This document shows, piece after piece, positions 1 through 8,252 of a DNA stretch of 64,000 nt. A program made the position numbers and the translations under genes. Source of the stretch: Neisseriaceae bacterium. Lineage in GTDB: Bacteria > Pseudomonadota > Gammaproteobacteria > Burkholderiales > Chromobacteriaceae. Location: contig JAIYAC010000025.1 of the NCBI GenBank assembly GCA_027489245.1, positions 124,001 through 188,000 of the forward strand, given 5' to 3'. Every line of letters begins with the position of its first letter. Within the stretch, counting starts at the first letter, position 1. The notes beneath the pieces were generated by a model. The model made no database searches and was not told the DNA's origin. It saw nothing but the letters and a program-made list of their open reading frames with translations.

Positions 1-543
1 CAGGCCTATGCACAGCTATGGCCGCAGCGGCAGCCGTCGGCTGCCATCAAGGACAAGGCGGCACAGCTGGTGGCCGCGAGCAATGGCGACCGCCTGAAGG
101 AAATGCAGGCGTTGTACCGCTGGGTGGCCGAGCTGCCGGCTCAGTACCTGGCCTACAGCAGCCGTGCGCTGCAGCCGCATGCTGCCGAGCAGGTGATGGC
201 ACAGGGCTACGGCAATAGCCGCGACAAGGTAGCGCTGCTGCAGGCGTTGTTGGCCGCACGCGGTATCGACAGCTACCCGCAGCTGGCCAGGCGCCAGGGC
301 AGGGCAATGCCGCTGCTGCCCACCAGCCTGGCGTTTGATTACGTGCTGTTGCACGTGCCGGCGCAGGACGGCATGCGCGCGCAGTGGCTGGACCCGGCCG
401 AGCGCATGAGCGCAGGGGCAGAAACCACCGTGTCTGTTGTGGCAGAAGCAACGCCGCTGCCGTTTGGCGCCGGCTTCAGCCCAGCCTTGCTGGGCAGCCC
501 GCAGTTGCCGCTACGCGCACCGTACGACCCGCGGCCGTTTTAA
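1..543 (+). CDS. Transglutaminase-like domain protein, C-terminal part (5' end outside window)
   Basis: The frame is open from the first base, so the gene starts upstream of the window. The visible 180 residues include a segment of transglutaminase-core type (GYGNSRDKVALLQALLAARG), which in DUF3857/transglutaminase proteins normally reads G-x-C-x-D-K and carries the catalytic cysteine. Here that position is serine, and a later FDYVLLHV segment would hold the histidine strand. The protein may therefore be a non-catalytic member, although the N-terminal part is not visible. It lies 60 bases upstream of the DUF2271 gene and could be the tail of the same operon's first genes. The family call is moderate; the substrate is unknown. 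Confidence 0.55.
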   Translation, partial: QAYAQLWPQRQPSAAIKDKAAQLVAASNGDRLKEMQALYRWVAELPAQYLAYSSRALQPHAAEQVMAQGYGNSRDKVALLQALLAARGIDSYPQLARRQGRAMPLLPTSLAFDYVLLHVPAQDGMRAQWLDPAERMSAGAETTVSVVAEATPLPFGAGFSPALLGSPQLPLRAPYDPRPF

Positions 544-603
544 CCTGATTTTGCATTGCAGCTCCGGCTGCACTTTACCCACCCCCTCCTAGCGAGTTTG
601 AGC

Positions 604-1116
604 ATGAAATACCGTTACCCCGTGGCGCTGGCGTTGGCGTCTGCCGCCGCACCAGGCATGGCGGCCAACCTGGCCGTGAAAGTAGAACTGCCGCAGCTGA
701 ATGTGGCCGAGTACCACCGCCCTTATCTGGCCATGTGGCTGGAAACCGCGGACCAGCAGTTCGCCGGCAACCTGTCGGTGTGGTACGACATGAAAAAGAA
801 AGACAACGCCGGCACCAAATGGGTAAACGACATGCGTCAGTGGTGGCGCAAGAGCGGCCGCGAGCTGACCCTGCCGGTAGATGGTGTGTCCAGCGCCACC
901 CGCGCACCGGGCGAGCACACGCTGGTGTTTGCCGACAATAAATCGGTGCTGGGCAAGCTAGCACCAGGCGCCTACCAGGTGGTGGTAGAGGTGGCGCGTG
1001 AAGCCGGTGGCCGCGAGCTGGTCCGCGTGCCGCTGCAATGGCCGCCCAAAGGCGAAAAGCAAACCAGCGCCCAGGGTAAGGGCGAGCTGGGCAAGATTAC
1101 CGTTACCGCCAAATAA
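604..1116 (+). CDS. DUF2271 periplasmic protein with flavinylation-like motif
   Basis: A 170-residue protein. I chose the ATG at 604 because it gives a signal peptide (MKYRYPVALA to about residue 21, cut after GMA-A) and the longer frame upstream has no plausible leader. The body matches DUF2271: LAMWLETAD near residue 42, a WW pair near 80 and the conserved DGVSSATRAPG at 93-103. The last motif resembles the D-x-x-[ST]-G-A-T site at which ApbE attaches FMN to threonine, and an ApbE gene lies two genes downstream. Family knowledge places DUF2271 with PepSY, DUF4198 and ApbE in iron-reduction loci. A role as a flavin-carrying or flavin-binding periplasmic electron-transfer protein is inferred, not shown. 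Confidence 0.8.
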   Translation: MKYRYPVALALASAAAPGMAANLAVKVELPQLNVAEYHRPYLAMWLETADQQFAGNLSVWYDMKKKDNAGTKWVNDMRQWWRKSGRELTLPVDGVSSATRAPGEHTLVFADNKSVLGKLAPGAYQVVVEVAREAGGRELVRVPLQWPPKGEKQTSAQGKGELGKITVTAK

Positions 1117-1131
1117 GCAGGAGCACACACC

Positions 1132-1992
1132 ATGAACAAGAAACTGCTTGCCCTGGCCGCTATGGCACTGGTGTCTCTGGGCGCCCAGGCGCACCGTGGC
1201 TGGCTGCTGCCCTCTGCTGGTGCCATTGAAGGCGACAAGCCGTGGGTGACCGTGGATGCTGCCATCTCCGAAGCGTTGTTCGACTTTGAGCACCAGCCGC
1301 TGAAGCTGGATGGCCTCAGCATCACCGGCCCCGATGGCGCGGCGGTGAACCCGCAGAACATCACCAGCAGCCGCTTCCGCAACAGCTTTGATATCGAGCT
1401 GACGCAGCAGGGCAGCTACCGTGTCTCGCTGGTGAGCGAAGGTGCCATGGCCAGCTACAAGCTGGGCAACGAAGTAAAACGTGTGCGTGGTACCCCCGAC
1501 ACCATCGACCAGCAGATCCCGGCCGGTGCGACCGACGTAAGCAAGTCGCTCAGCGTGAGCCGCATCGAGACCTTTGTCACCGCGGGCAAACCGAGCAACG
1601 GCGTACAACAGCCGGTTGGCAAAGGCCTGGAGCTGCAAGCCGTCAGCCACCCCAACGAGCTGTTTGCCGGTGACAACAGCAGCTTCCGCCTGCTGATGGA
1701 TGGCAAACCGGTAGCCGGTGTACCTGTCAGCGTGGTGCGTGGCGGCGTGCGCCATAGCGGCCTGCTGGACGAGCAGGTGTACACCACCGACGCCAAAGGC
1801 GACATCAAGGTGAGCTGGAAGCAAGGTGGCATGTATTGGGTCAACGCCAGCTGGCCCAAGCGCGATGCCATGCCGCAAGGCGGCCAGCCGCCGGTAGCCG
1901 CCAAGCCTGGCCAGGCCGCCCCGACAGGGATGCCACCGGCCATGCCGCCGTTCCGCGCCAGCTACACCGCCACACTGGAAGTGCTGCCGTAA
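1132..1992 (+). CDS. DUF4198 periplasmic protein
   Basis: A 286-residue exported protein with a clear signal peptide (MNKKLLALAAMALVSLGAQA, cut before HRGWLLP). The mature start HRGWLLPS and the two beta-rich halves match the DUF4198 family, periplasmic proteins often found beside TonB-dependent receptors and metal-uptake genes. A Pro/Gly/Ala/Met-rich linker (PPVAAKPGQAAPTGMPPAMP) precedes the last strand. The gene follows the DUF2271 gene by 15 bases, with a GCAGGAG ribosome-binding site just before the ATG, so the two are co-transcribed. A metal- or cofactor-handling role in the periplasm is inferred from context; the biochemical function is not known. Confidence 0.8.
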   Translation: MNKKLLALAAMALVSLGAQAHRGWLLPSAGAIEGDKPWVTVDAAISEALFDFEHQPLKLDGLSITGPDGAAVNPQNITSSRFRNSFDIELTQQGSYRVSLVSEGAMASYKLGNEVKRVRGTPDTIDQQIPAGATDVSKSLSVSRIETFVTAGKPSNGVQQPVGKGLELQAVSHPNELFAGDNSSFRLLMDGKPVAGVPVSVVRGGVRHSGLLDEQVYTTDAKGDIKVSWKQGGMYWVNASWPKRDAMPQGGQPPVAAKPGQAAPTGMPPAMPPFRASYTATLEVLP

Positions 1993-2041
1993 ACCGGTAG
2001 CGGGGCAGGCTGGGCACGCCGCCCGCTTGCCCGTTGTAACC

Positions 2042-2062
2042 CGGCAGGCCATCGGCCTGCCG
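2042..2062 (+). other. Intercistronic hairpin between the DUF4198 gene and apbE
   Basis: A perfect 9-bp inverted repeat (CGGCAGGCC / GGCCTGCCG) with a 3-base loop, in the 96-base gap. No T-tract follows, so it is not an intrinsic terminator. It may be an mRNA-stabilising or processing hairpin that sets the ratio of upstream to downstream products. Confidence 0.5.
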
Positions 2063-2088
2063 CTTGACTTTGAAAGATAGAAAACCGC

Positions 2089-3102
2089 ATGAGCGCCATC
2101 CTGATTCCGCGCCACATCCACCCGGCACAGCCCCCCGCCAGTGCGCAGGTCGTGCGCTTTGCCGGCCACAGCATGGGCACCAGCTGGCAGGTACGGGTGG
2201 CCATCGATGGCGACATCCCCGATTTTCTGGCCGCCGGTCTGCAGCAGCAGCTGGATGGCGTGGTGGCCGAGATGAGCCACTGGGAAGCCGGCTCCGATCT
2301 GGGCCGCTTCAACCGTGCCGCCCCCGGCAGCTGGCACACGCTGCCGGGCGGCTTTTACACCGTGCTGCAGTACGCGCTGCAGGTAGCGGCCGCTAGCGAT
2401 GGTGCCTACAACCCGGCGGCCGGCGCGCTAGTGAACCGTTGGGGTTTTGGCCCGGCGCCGCGTTACGACGCGCCCGGTTTTGTCCCGCCATCAGCGGAAG
2501 AGTCTGCCGCACTGTTGGCGCAGTGCCGCTGGCAAGACCTGCAGCTGGATGCGGCCAACCGCCGCGCCCTGCAGCCGGGCGGCGTACAGCTGGACCTGTC
2601 GTCGGTGGCCAAAGGCTTTAGCGTTGATTTGCTGGCGCGCTACCTGCGCCTGTACGGCTACCAGCATTTTCTGGTGGAGGTGGGCGGCGAGCTGCGCGGC
2701 GAGGGCATGAAGCCGGACGGGCAGCCGTGGTGGGTAGCGCTGGCGCTGCCGGACGATAGCCCGGATGTAAGGTTGGCCGCACCGCGGCTGGCGCTGCACG
2801 GGCTGTCGGTGGCCACCTCGGGCGACTACCTGAAAGTGTTCTGGCACCAGGGCGAGCGCTGCGCGCACACGCTGGACCCGCGCAGCGGCCAGCCGGTACG
2901 CGGCGTGGCGTCGGTCACGGTGATTCACCCGGACTGTATGGCCGCCGACGCGTGGTCTACCGCGCTGACGGTACTGGGCCCGCAGGCCGGCATGGCGCTG
3001 GCCGAGCAGCAAGGCTTGGCCGCCGCCTTTTTGCTGCGCGACGGCGAGCAGCTACAGGCGCGTTACAGCCGTGCCTTTCTGGACATGATGGAAGAACAAT
3101 GA
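2089..3102 (+). CDS. apbE: FAD:protein FMN transferase (ApbE family)
   Basis: 337 residues, the usual size of the family. It transfers FMN from FAD to a threonine of target proteins with Mg2+. Visible family signatures in order: HSMGTSWQV near residue 25, the MSHWEAGSDLGRFN segment near 63, LVNRWGFG near 115, DLSSVAKGF near 168 (equivalent to DLGGxAKG), VEVGGELRGEG near 195, VATSGDYLKVF near 245, HTLDPRSGQPV near 263 and a C-terminal MAADAWSTAL near 285, which normally contributes the metal-binding Asp and Thr/Ser. No lipobox or obvious signal peptide is seen, so its compartment is uncertain. It overlaps the next gene by 4 bases (ATGA), showing translational coupling. The likely target is the DUF2271 protein or an upstream PepSY protein outside the window. 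Confidence 0.9.
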   Translation: MSAILIPRHIHPAQPPASAQVVRFAGHSMGTSWQVRVAIDGDIPDFLAAGLQQQLDGVVAEMSHWEAGSDLGRFNRAAPGSWHTLPGGFYTVLQYALQVAAASDGAYNPAAGALVNRWGFGPAPRYDAPGFVPPSAEESAALLAQCRWQDLQLDAANRRALQPGGVQLDLSSVAKGFSVDLLARYLRLYGYQHFLVEVGGELRGEGMKPDGQPWWVALALPDDSPDVRLAAPRLALHGLSVATSGDYLKVFWHQGERCAHTLDPRSGQPVRGVASVTVIHPDCMAADAWSTALTVLGPQAGMALAEQQGLAAAFLLRDGEQLQARYSRAFLDMMEEQ

Positions 3103-4454
3103 TGGAACAAGCACGCTTGATCTGGGCTGCCGGCCTGGGGCTGGCTTACGCCGGTGTTTGTGTGGCGGCCTGGCGCCAGTGGCGCCGTAGCCGCCAGGCC
3201 GCCACGGTGGCTGCGCCGCTCTTGGTGGCCTATGCCGGCCAAAGCGGCCAGGCCGAAGTCGTGGCGCAGCAAACCGTGGCCACGCTGCAGGCGGCCGGCC
3301 TGCAGGTGCAGTGCCTGTCGCTGGCGCAGCTGGATATCACCGCCTTGCAGCAGGCCAGCCGCCTGCTGCTGGTGGCCAGTACGGCAGGCGAGGGCGAGCC
3401 GCCCGATATGGCACGCCGCTTTGCGGCCAACCTTGCCCAGCCTGCCGCGCTGGACGGGCTGCAATACGCCGTGCTGGCGCTGGGCGATAGCCGCTACGCA
3501 CAGTTCTGCGCCTTTGGCCGTGCGCTGGATAGCTGGCTGGCCGATAGCGGTGCCCAGCCGCTGTACCCGCGCATCGATGTCGACGCGCTGGACGAGGCCG
3601 CTCTGGCCGCCTGGCAGCACCAGCTGGCCGAGCTGGCTGGCTTACAGGACAGCGCGCTGGCCGCCCAGCCCTTGCTGCCGGTGCCTGGCCCCTTTGGCCC
3701 GTGGCAGCTGGTGGAGCGCCACTGCCTGAACGAAGGCAGCTGCGGTGCGGCAACCTATCACCTGGCGCTGCGCCCGGCTGATGGCGGCACGCTGCCACAG
3801 TGGCAGTCCGGCGACCTGGTAGAGGTGCAGGTGCCGGCCGAGCCAGGCCGGCCGCGCGAGTATTCGATTGCCTCGATTCCGGCAGACGGCAGCTTGCAGC
3901 TGCTGGTGCGCGTGCGGGTGGGCGAGCAAGGGCAGGTGGGCCTGGCCTCGCAGCACCTCACCCAGACGCTGGCACTGGGCGAGCCGCTGAGCTTGCGCAT
4001 TCGCCCGCACCGCCGCTTCCGCCTGGCCGACAACGCTACGCGCCCGCTTATCCTCATCGGGAATGGCACCGGCCTGGCCGGCCTGCGCAGCCACCTGCGC
4101 GCGCGCCAGCAGTTGGCCGCACCGCAGCCGGGCTGGCTGCTGTTTGGCGAGCGCCAGAGCAGGCATGATTTCTACTACCGCCACGAGCTGCAGGCGCTGC
4201 AACAGCAAGGCGTATTGCAGCACGTGGACACGGCGTTTTCGCGTGATCAGCCGCAGCGGCGCTATGTGCAGCACGTGCTGGCCGAGCAAGCCGATCGCCT
4301 GCAGCAGTGGGTAGCCGATGGCGCGGCCATTTATGTGTGCGGCAGTCTGGCTGGCATGGCCAGCGGGGTGGATGCCGTGCTGCGCCAAGTGCTGGGCGAA
4401 GCGGTGCTAGACGAGCTGGCGGCCGAAGGCCGCTACTGCCGCGACGTGTACTGA
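3099..4454 (+). CDS. Membrane-anchored diflavin reductase (CysJ/cytochrome P450 reductase-like)
   Basis: 451 residues from the ATG at 3099, which overlaps the apbE stop; a second ATG follows at 3102. An N-terminal membrane anchor (residues about 5-23) precedes a flavodoxin domain with an FMN-loop LLVAYAGQSGQAE, STAGEGEPPD and LALGDSRYAQFC. Next comes an FAD-binding part with REYSIASIP, and an NADP-binding part with LILIGNGTGLAGL, LLFGERQSRHDFYY, IYVCGSLAGMA and the terminal GRYCRDVY typical of diflavin reductases. It would pass electrons from NADPH through FAD and FMN. In this operon the likely acceptor is a membrane/periplasmic flavin or haem carrier for ferric-siderophore reduction. It is shorter than CysJ (about 600 residues) because the connecting domain is reduced. 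Sulfite reduction is unlikely, as no CysI is present. Confidence 0.85.
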   Translation: MMEQARLIWAAGLGLAYAGVCVAAWRQWRRSRQAATVAAPLLVAYAGQSGQAEVVAQQTVATLQAAGLQVQCLSLAQLDITALQQASRLLLVASTAGEGEPPDMARRFAANLAQPAALDGLQYAVLALGDSRYAQFCAFGRALDSWLADSGAQPLYPRIDVDALDEAALAAWQHQLAELAGLQDSALAAQPLLPVPGPFGPWQLVERHCLNEGSCGAATYHLALRPADGGTLPQWQSGDLVEVQVPAEPGRPREYSIASIPADGSLQLLVRVRVGEQGQVGLASQHLTQTLALGEPLSLRIRPHRRFRLADNATRPLILIGNGTGLAGLRSHLRARQQLAAPQPGWLLFGERQSRHDFYYRHELQALQQQGVLQHVDTAFSRDQPQRRYVQHVLAEQADRLQQWVADGAAIYVCGSLAGMASGVDAVLRQVLGEAVLDELAAEGRYCRDVY

Positions 4455-4532
4455 GCAGGCGGGCAGCGGGCATGGGCGGCTGTCGGCCGGGTGTCGGATT
4501 GGGGGCAGATGTTTCGAAAGTGTGAACAGGTG

Positions 4533-4564
4533 TTGCGAAAGGTTAATGATAGTTGTTATCATTA
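4533..4564 (+). promoter_or_regulatory. Fur-box promoter of the siderophore receptor operon
   Basis: A perfect 8-bp inverted repeat TAATGATA-GTTGT-TATCATTA occupies 4544-4564 and matches the Fur consensus (GATAATGATAATCATTATC type). It overlaps a plausible promoter: TTGCGA at 4533-4538, an 18-base spacer, and TATCAT at 4557-4562 (5 of 6 matches to TATAAT). Iron-bound Fur here would block RNA polymerase, so the receptor should be induced by iron starvation. The rest of the 215-base gap shows nothing else. Confidence 0.85.
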
Positions 4565-4669
4565 GCGAATCAATAAAACCAGTAGCCAGCCAGCTGTGAG
4601 CCCTTGCCTGGGGTATTTCATGCAGTAAGCCAGCCAAACATCACTCACGAACTACCACTGGAGAACCAC

Positions 4670-6913
4670 TTGGCTCACTCTGCATACATCAAAAGCGGCA
4701 AGACCCTGGGTCGTCAAGCTGCTGCCATCGCCCTGCTGACCATGCCTGCCCTGGTGCTGGCACAAACCGAAGCCACGCTGCCTACCACCAAGGTGACTGC
4801 CCCGGAACAAACCACCCCGGTCATCAAGAAAACCAAATCGGCGTCGGCAAAGCTGACCCAGCCGCTGGTGGATACCCCGCAAACCGTGACCGTGATCAGC
4901 AAGGAAGTGTTGCAGCAACAAGGCGCCGTGTCGCTGATGGACGCGCTGCGCAATACCCCTGGCATCACCATGCAGCTGGGTGAAGGTGGTGCCTCCAGTG
5001 CCGGCGATACCTTCTACATGCGTGGTTTTGCTGCGCAGAGCAGCACTTTCGTGGATGGCGTGCGCGACCTGGGTGCGGTCTCGCGTGATGCCTTCAACCT
5101 GGAGCAAGTCGAGGTGGTAAAAGGTGCAGCCGGCGCCGATATCGGCCGTGGCGCTGCCAGCGGCTACGTTAACCTGATCAGCAAGACTGCCAACCTGGAA
5201 GACAGCATTACCGGTAGCGTGGGTGCCAGCACTGCCAACAACCAGCGTTTCACCCTGGATGCCAACAAAGTCATCGACGACACCACCGCCGTACGTGTGA
5301 ACCTGCTGCGCCAGCAAGGCGAGGTGGCGGGCCGTAACAAGGTGGAAAAAAACACCGACGGCGTAGCGCTGTCGCTGGCTACCGGCCTGGGCACCAATAC
5401 CGTGTTCAGCCTGAACCTGCAGCATGTGAAGCAAGACAATGTGCCGGATGGCGGCACCTCCACGCTGGGCATGCCGGGCTACTTCCATAACAGTCTTGGC
5501 AACCGTACTGCAGCAGAAGTTAATAGCGAGAACTTCTACGGCCTGGATTCCGACTACGAAGACGTCAGCGCCGACATGATCACCGGCAAGCTGGAACACA
5601 CCTTTGCCAACGGCAACAAGCTGACCAATATCACCCGTTACGGCCGCTCCAAGGTAGACCGCGTACTGCATGCGCTGGGCGGCCATACCCTGGCTGACGT
5701 TAATAATCCAGCCAGCTGGACCGTGTCCCGCAGCGCACAATCCAACCTGCAGGACAACACCATCCTGGCCAACCAGACCAACCTGAACAGCCGTTTCAAG
5801 ACTGGCAGCATCGAGCACGAACTGCTGACCGGCGTCGAAATGCTGCACGAGTCGCAAAACAGCTATGGCCGCAGCAATGCCAATGGCACGGCAGGCCCGG
5901 TGGCCAATCTGTACAACCCTAACAGTGCTGACACACCGACAGTGCTGCCGACCCTGACCGGTGCCAGCAACAAAGGCAGTACCGACACCCTGGCCCTGTA
6001 CGCCTTTGACACGCTGAAGCTGAACGAGCAGTGGCAAGTGAGCGGTGGCCTGCGTGTCGAGCACTACAGCACCCAGACCAATAACGTCAGCATCTCGACC
6101 GCTACCAGCCACCCGACGCTGCCGGTGGGTACCAAGGTGCCATCCAGCCTGGAGAAGTCCGGCAACCTGTTTAGCGGCAAGCTGGGCCTGCTGTTCAAGC
6201 CGGCAGCCAACGGCAGCATCTACCTGTCGTACGCTACCTCGCAGAAACCGGCCGGTGGGGACAACTTCCAGCTGGATACCTCCAATACCAGTGCCAACAA
6301 CCCGGCGCTGGACCCGCAAGAAACCCAGAACGTCGAGCTGGGTACCAAGTGGGATGTGCTGGATAACAAGCTGGGCCTGACCGCCGCCATCTACCAGACC
6401 ACCAACAAGAACGAGCTGGCCAAACTGGATAGCGCGACCAATACCTTCGCACAGTACGGCAAGCGCCAGATTCAAGGTGTCGAGCTGGGTCTGGTGGGGC
6501 AGCTGACCCCGGCCTGGGAGCTGAGTGCGGGTATTGCCCACATGGAAACCGAGGTGAAAGAAGGTGCGACAGCCGCGTCGACCGGCATCCCTTCCGACTG
6601 GTCGCCCAAGCTGAGCGCCACGCTGTGGAGCAGCTACAAGATCAACAATGACCTGACCATCGGCGGTGGCGTGCGTTACATGGGCAAACACAAGAATGCC
6701 AAGAGCCGTACCAGCGATGCCATCCCGGGTATCGAGGACTACGCTGTGGTAGACGCCATGGCCAGCTACAAGCTGAACAAGAACGTGAACCTGCAACTGA
6801 ACGTGTACAACCTGCTGGACGAAAAGTACATCTCCAGCCTGAACAACAACCGTACCCGTTACATTCCAGGTGCCCCGCGTACCGCCAACCTGACCGCCAA
6901 CTTCACCTACTAA
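4670..6913 (+). CDS. fiu: TonB-dependent catecholate siderophore receptor (Fiu-like)
   Basis: 747 residues from a TTG at 4670, chosen because GGAG sits 6 bases upstream (4660-4663) and translation then gives a typical leader (lysine-rich, then AAAIALLTMPALVLA, cut before QTEATLP). The plug domain runs roughly from residue 50 to 190 (DTPQTVTVISKEVL, YMRGFAAQSSTFVDGVRD, NLEQVEVVKGAAGADIGRG), followed by a 22-strand-type barrel ending in an aromatic residue (ANFTY). Long stretches follow the E. coli Fiu pattern (e.g. NFYGLDSDYED, LQLNVYNLLDEKYI), so catecholate-iron import powered by TonB-ExbBD is likely. A strong Fur box lies upstream. Exact ligand cannot be told from sequence. Confidence 0.92.
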   Translation: MAHSAYIKSGKTLGRQAAAIALLTMPALVLAQTEATLPTTKVTAPEQTTPVIKKTKSASAKLTQPLVDTPQTVTVISKEVLQQQGAVSLMDALRNTPGITMQLGEGGASSAGDTFYMRGFAAQSSTFVDGVRDLGAVSRDAFNLEQVEVVKGAAGADIGRGAASGYVNLISKTANLEDSITGSVGASTANNQRFTLDANKVIDDTTAVRVNLLRQQGEVAGRNKVEKNTDGVALSLATGLGTNTVFSLNLQHVKQDNVPDGGTSTLGMPGYFHNSLGNRTAAEVNSENFYGLDSDYEDVSADMITGKLEHTFANGNKLTNITRYGRSKVDRVLHALGGHTLADVNNPASWTVSRSAQSNLQDNTILANQTNLNSRFKTGSIEHELLTGVEMLHESQNSYGRSNANGTAGPVANLYNPNSADTPTVLPTLTGASNKGSTDTLALYAFDTLKLNEQWQVSGGLRVEHYSTQTNNVSISTATSHPTLPVGTKVPSSLEKSGNLFSGKLGLLFKPAANGSIYLSYATSQKPAGGDNFQLDTSNTSANNPALDPQETQNVELGTKWDVLDNKLGLTAAIYQTTNKNELAKLDSATNTFAQYGKRQIQGVELGLVGQLTPAWELSAGIAHMETEVKEGATAASTGIPSDWSPKLSATLWSSYKINNDLTIGGGVRYMGKHKNAKSRTSDAIPGIEDYAVVDAMASYKLNKNVNLQLNVYNLLDEKYISSLNNNRTRYIPGAPRTANLTANFTY

Positions 6914-6935
6914 GCTGAAGCCGGTCTGAACCGCG

Positions 6936-6966
6936 CAGGCATGGCAGCTATCCGCTGCCATGCCTG
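6936..6966 (+). other. Strong intercistronic hairpin between fiu and hemP
   Basis: A perfect 11-bp inverted repeat (AGGCATGGCAG / CTGCCATGCCT, 6937-6965), extendable by one pair to 6936/6966, with a 7-base loop. No T-run follows, so it is unlikely to be a full terminator. It probably protects the fiu mRNA 3' end or attenuates expression of the downstream genes. Confidence 0.55.
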
Positions 6967-7015
6967 TTGCCGATAGCAAGGCCAACAGGATTTACCCGTC
7001 ATTCAGGGCAATAAC

Positions 7016-7204
7016 ATGCATTCCACCCCCGTAAATCATGCCACTGAGCCAAGCGTGCAGGAGCCCGCGCTGCCTGCCGAGCTGGTAGACATCATCAGCA
7101 GCGACAGCCTGTTTGCCCAGCGCAAGGCATTGCTGATCGAGCATAACGGCCAGCAATACCGGCTGCAGATTACCAAACAGAACAAACTCATCCTGACCAA
7201 ATGA
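7016..7204 (+). CDS. hemP: Hemin uptake protein HemP family
   Basis: A 62-residue protein whose C-terminal half (KALLIEHNGQQYRLQITKQNKLILTK; residues about 37-62) matches the HemP family signature of a short beta motif ending in KLILTK. HemP proteins accompany haem/iron uptake genes, and in some beta- and alphaproteobacteria act as positive regulators of the haem receptor. Here it follows a Fiu-type receptor in the same direction, within the probable Fur-controlled transcript. The N-terminal 30 residues look unstructured. The role with a catecholate receptor rather than a haem receptor is uncertain. Confidence 0.85.
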   Translation: MHSTPVNHATEPSVQEPALPAELVDIISSDSLFAQRKALLIEHNGQQYRLQITKQNKLILTK

Positions 7205-7342
7205 TGCTGGCCGCCAGGCCGTGCTGTCGTGCTCCAGGCCAGGCGGTGCTGCCTGCCGTTGGTCGGCAGTGTGGCCGGGGCTTGCCAAGCTGGCAGCTTG
7301 CCGGTAAAAAAGCCCACCTTCATCTGACGAAAGCCACCTCTT

Positions 7343-8104
7343 ATGGATAGCACCGCCATCCAGCAAGCCGCCATTACCCTGGCCTCGCGCCGCCTGGCCG
7401 GGCCGCCTGGCCCATTGTTGGCCGCAGCACACGCGCCGGCCACGCTGCAAGACGCGCTGGCTATCCAGCAAGCCGTCAGCCATTTGCTGGGCAATAGTAT
7501 CGGTGGCTGGAAGTGCGGCATGCCGTCGGACGAGCGGCTGGTGCTGGCACCCATTTACGCCAGCACCGTCAGCCATGGCGATACCTGTCAGGCGTGGGTG
7601 CGGGATGACGTAGTGCGCGTGGAGCCTGAGCTGGCGTTTGTGTTTGCCGAAGGGCTGCCACCGAGAGAGGCCGCCTACAGCCGGGATGAGGTCCTGGCCG
7701 CCGTTAGCAGTGTGCATCTGGCGCTGGAGCTGATCGACAGCCGTTTTGACGCCGAGCCCAAACCACCGTTTTTGCAGGCGCTGGCCGATGGCCTGGTAAA
7801 CCAGGGCTTGCACCTGGGGCCTGCCGTACCGTTGGCCGCAGCGCTGGCCGCGTCGACCCTGCCTGTGCGCGTGCAACAGGGCGACCGCGACGAGCTGCTA
7901 GCCGGCGCGCACCCGGCGGGCGACCCGCTGGCGCCGCTGCTGTGGCTGGTGGGCCATCTGCAGCAGCAAGGGCAGGGCGTGCTGCCGGGCCAGGCGGTGA
8001 TTACCGGCTCGTACGCGGGTGTGATCCAGCTGCAGCCGGGCCAGCAAGCTACGCTGGGTTTTGGCGAGCTGGGGCAGTTGGTGGTGAGCTGCCAGCCGCG
8101 CTAG
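7343..8104 (+). CDS. 2-keto-4-pentenoate hydratase family protein
   Basis: 253 residues. The pattern GGWKCGMPSDERLVLAPIY near residue 53, the acid pair VEPELAFVF near 92 (metal ligands in this fold), LALELIDSRF near 128 and a C-terminal GSYAGVIQLQPGQ place it in the fumarylacetoacetate-hydrolase-fold hydratases (MhpD/TodG type). Such enzymes hydrate 2-hydroxypenta-2,4-dienoate with a divalent metal in aromatic degradation. No other meta-cleavage genes are nearby. The gene instead follows fiu and hemP at 138 bases, so a role in processing catechol-derived siderophore parts is possible but only inferred. Start ATG 7343 is the first in frame. Confidence 0.8.
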   Translation: MDSTAIQQAAITLASRRLAGPPGPLLAAAHAPATLQDALAIQQAVSHLLGNSIGGWKCGMPSDERLVLAPIYASTVSHGDTCQAWVRDDVVRVEPELAFVFAEGLPPREAAYSRDEVLAAVSSVHLALELIDSRFDAEPKPPFLQALADGLVNQGLHLGPAVPLAAALAASTLPVRVQQGDRDELLAGAHPAGDPLAPLLWLVGHLQQQGQGVLPGQAVITGSYAGVIQLQPGQQATLGFGELGQLVVSCQPR

Positions 8105-8182
8105 GGTGCGGTATGCGGCCCGCCTGGCAAAGGTTGGCCGCAATGGCAGGTTATAGAGTGGTACCAATGTGGTAATAAGTTC

Positions 8183-8211
8183 TTGACACAAATGAACGGG
8201 TGATGTTCAAT
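8183..8211 (+). promoter_or_regulatory. Probable promoter of the metNIQ leader transcript
   Basis: A perfect -35 hexamer TTGACA (8183-8188), a 17-base spacer and TTCAAT (8206-8211, 4 of 6 matches to TATAAT). Transcription would begin near 8218, giving an untranslated leader of about 160 bases before metN. A second TTGACA at 8241-8246 lacks a well-spaced -10. Confidence 0.5.
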
Positions 8212-8252
8212 TGCGATCAAGATTTTGATTTAACGCCGATTTGACACAGCTT

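Noticed and set aside
3099-4454. Assimilatory sulfite reductase flavoprotein (CysJ)
   Set aside because: No cysI or other sulfur-assimilation gene is near, the chain has a membrane anchor and is short, and the operon is of iron-reduction type.
4652-6985. 777-residue minus-strand ORF opposite fiu
   Set aside because: The + strand frame has a full receptor match, Fur box and ribosome-binding site; the opposite frame has none.
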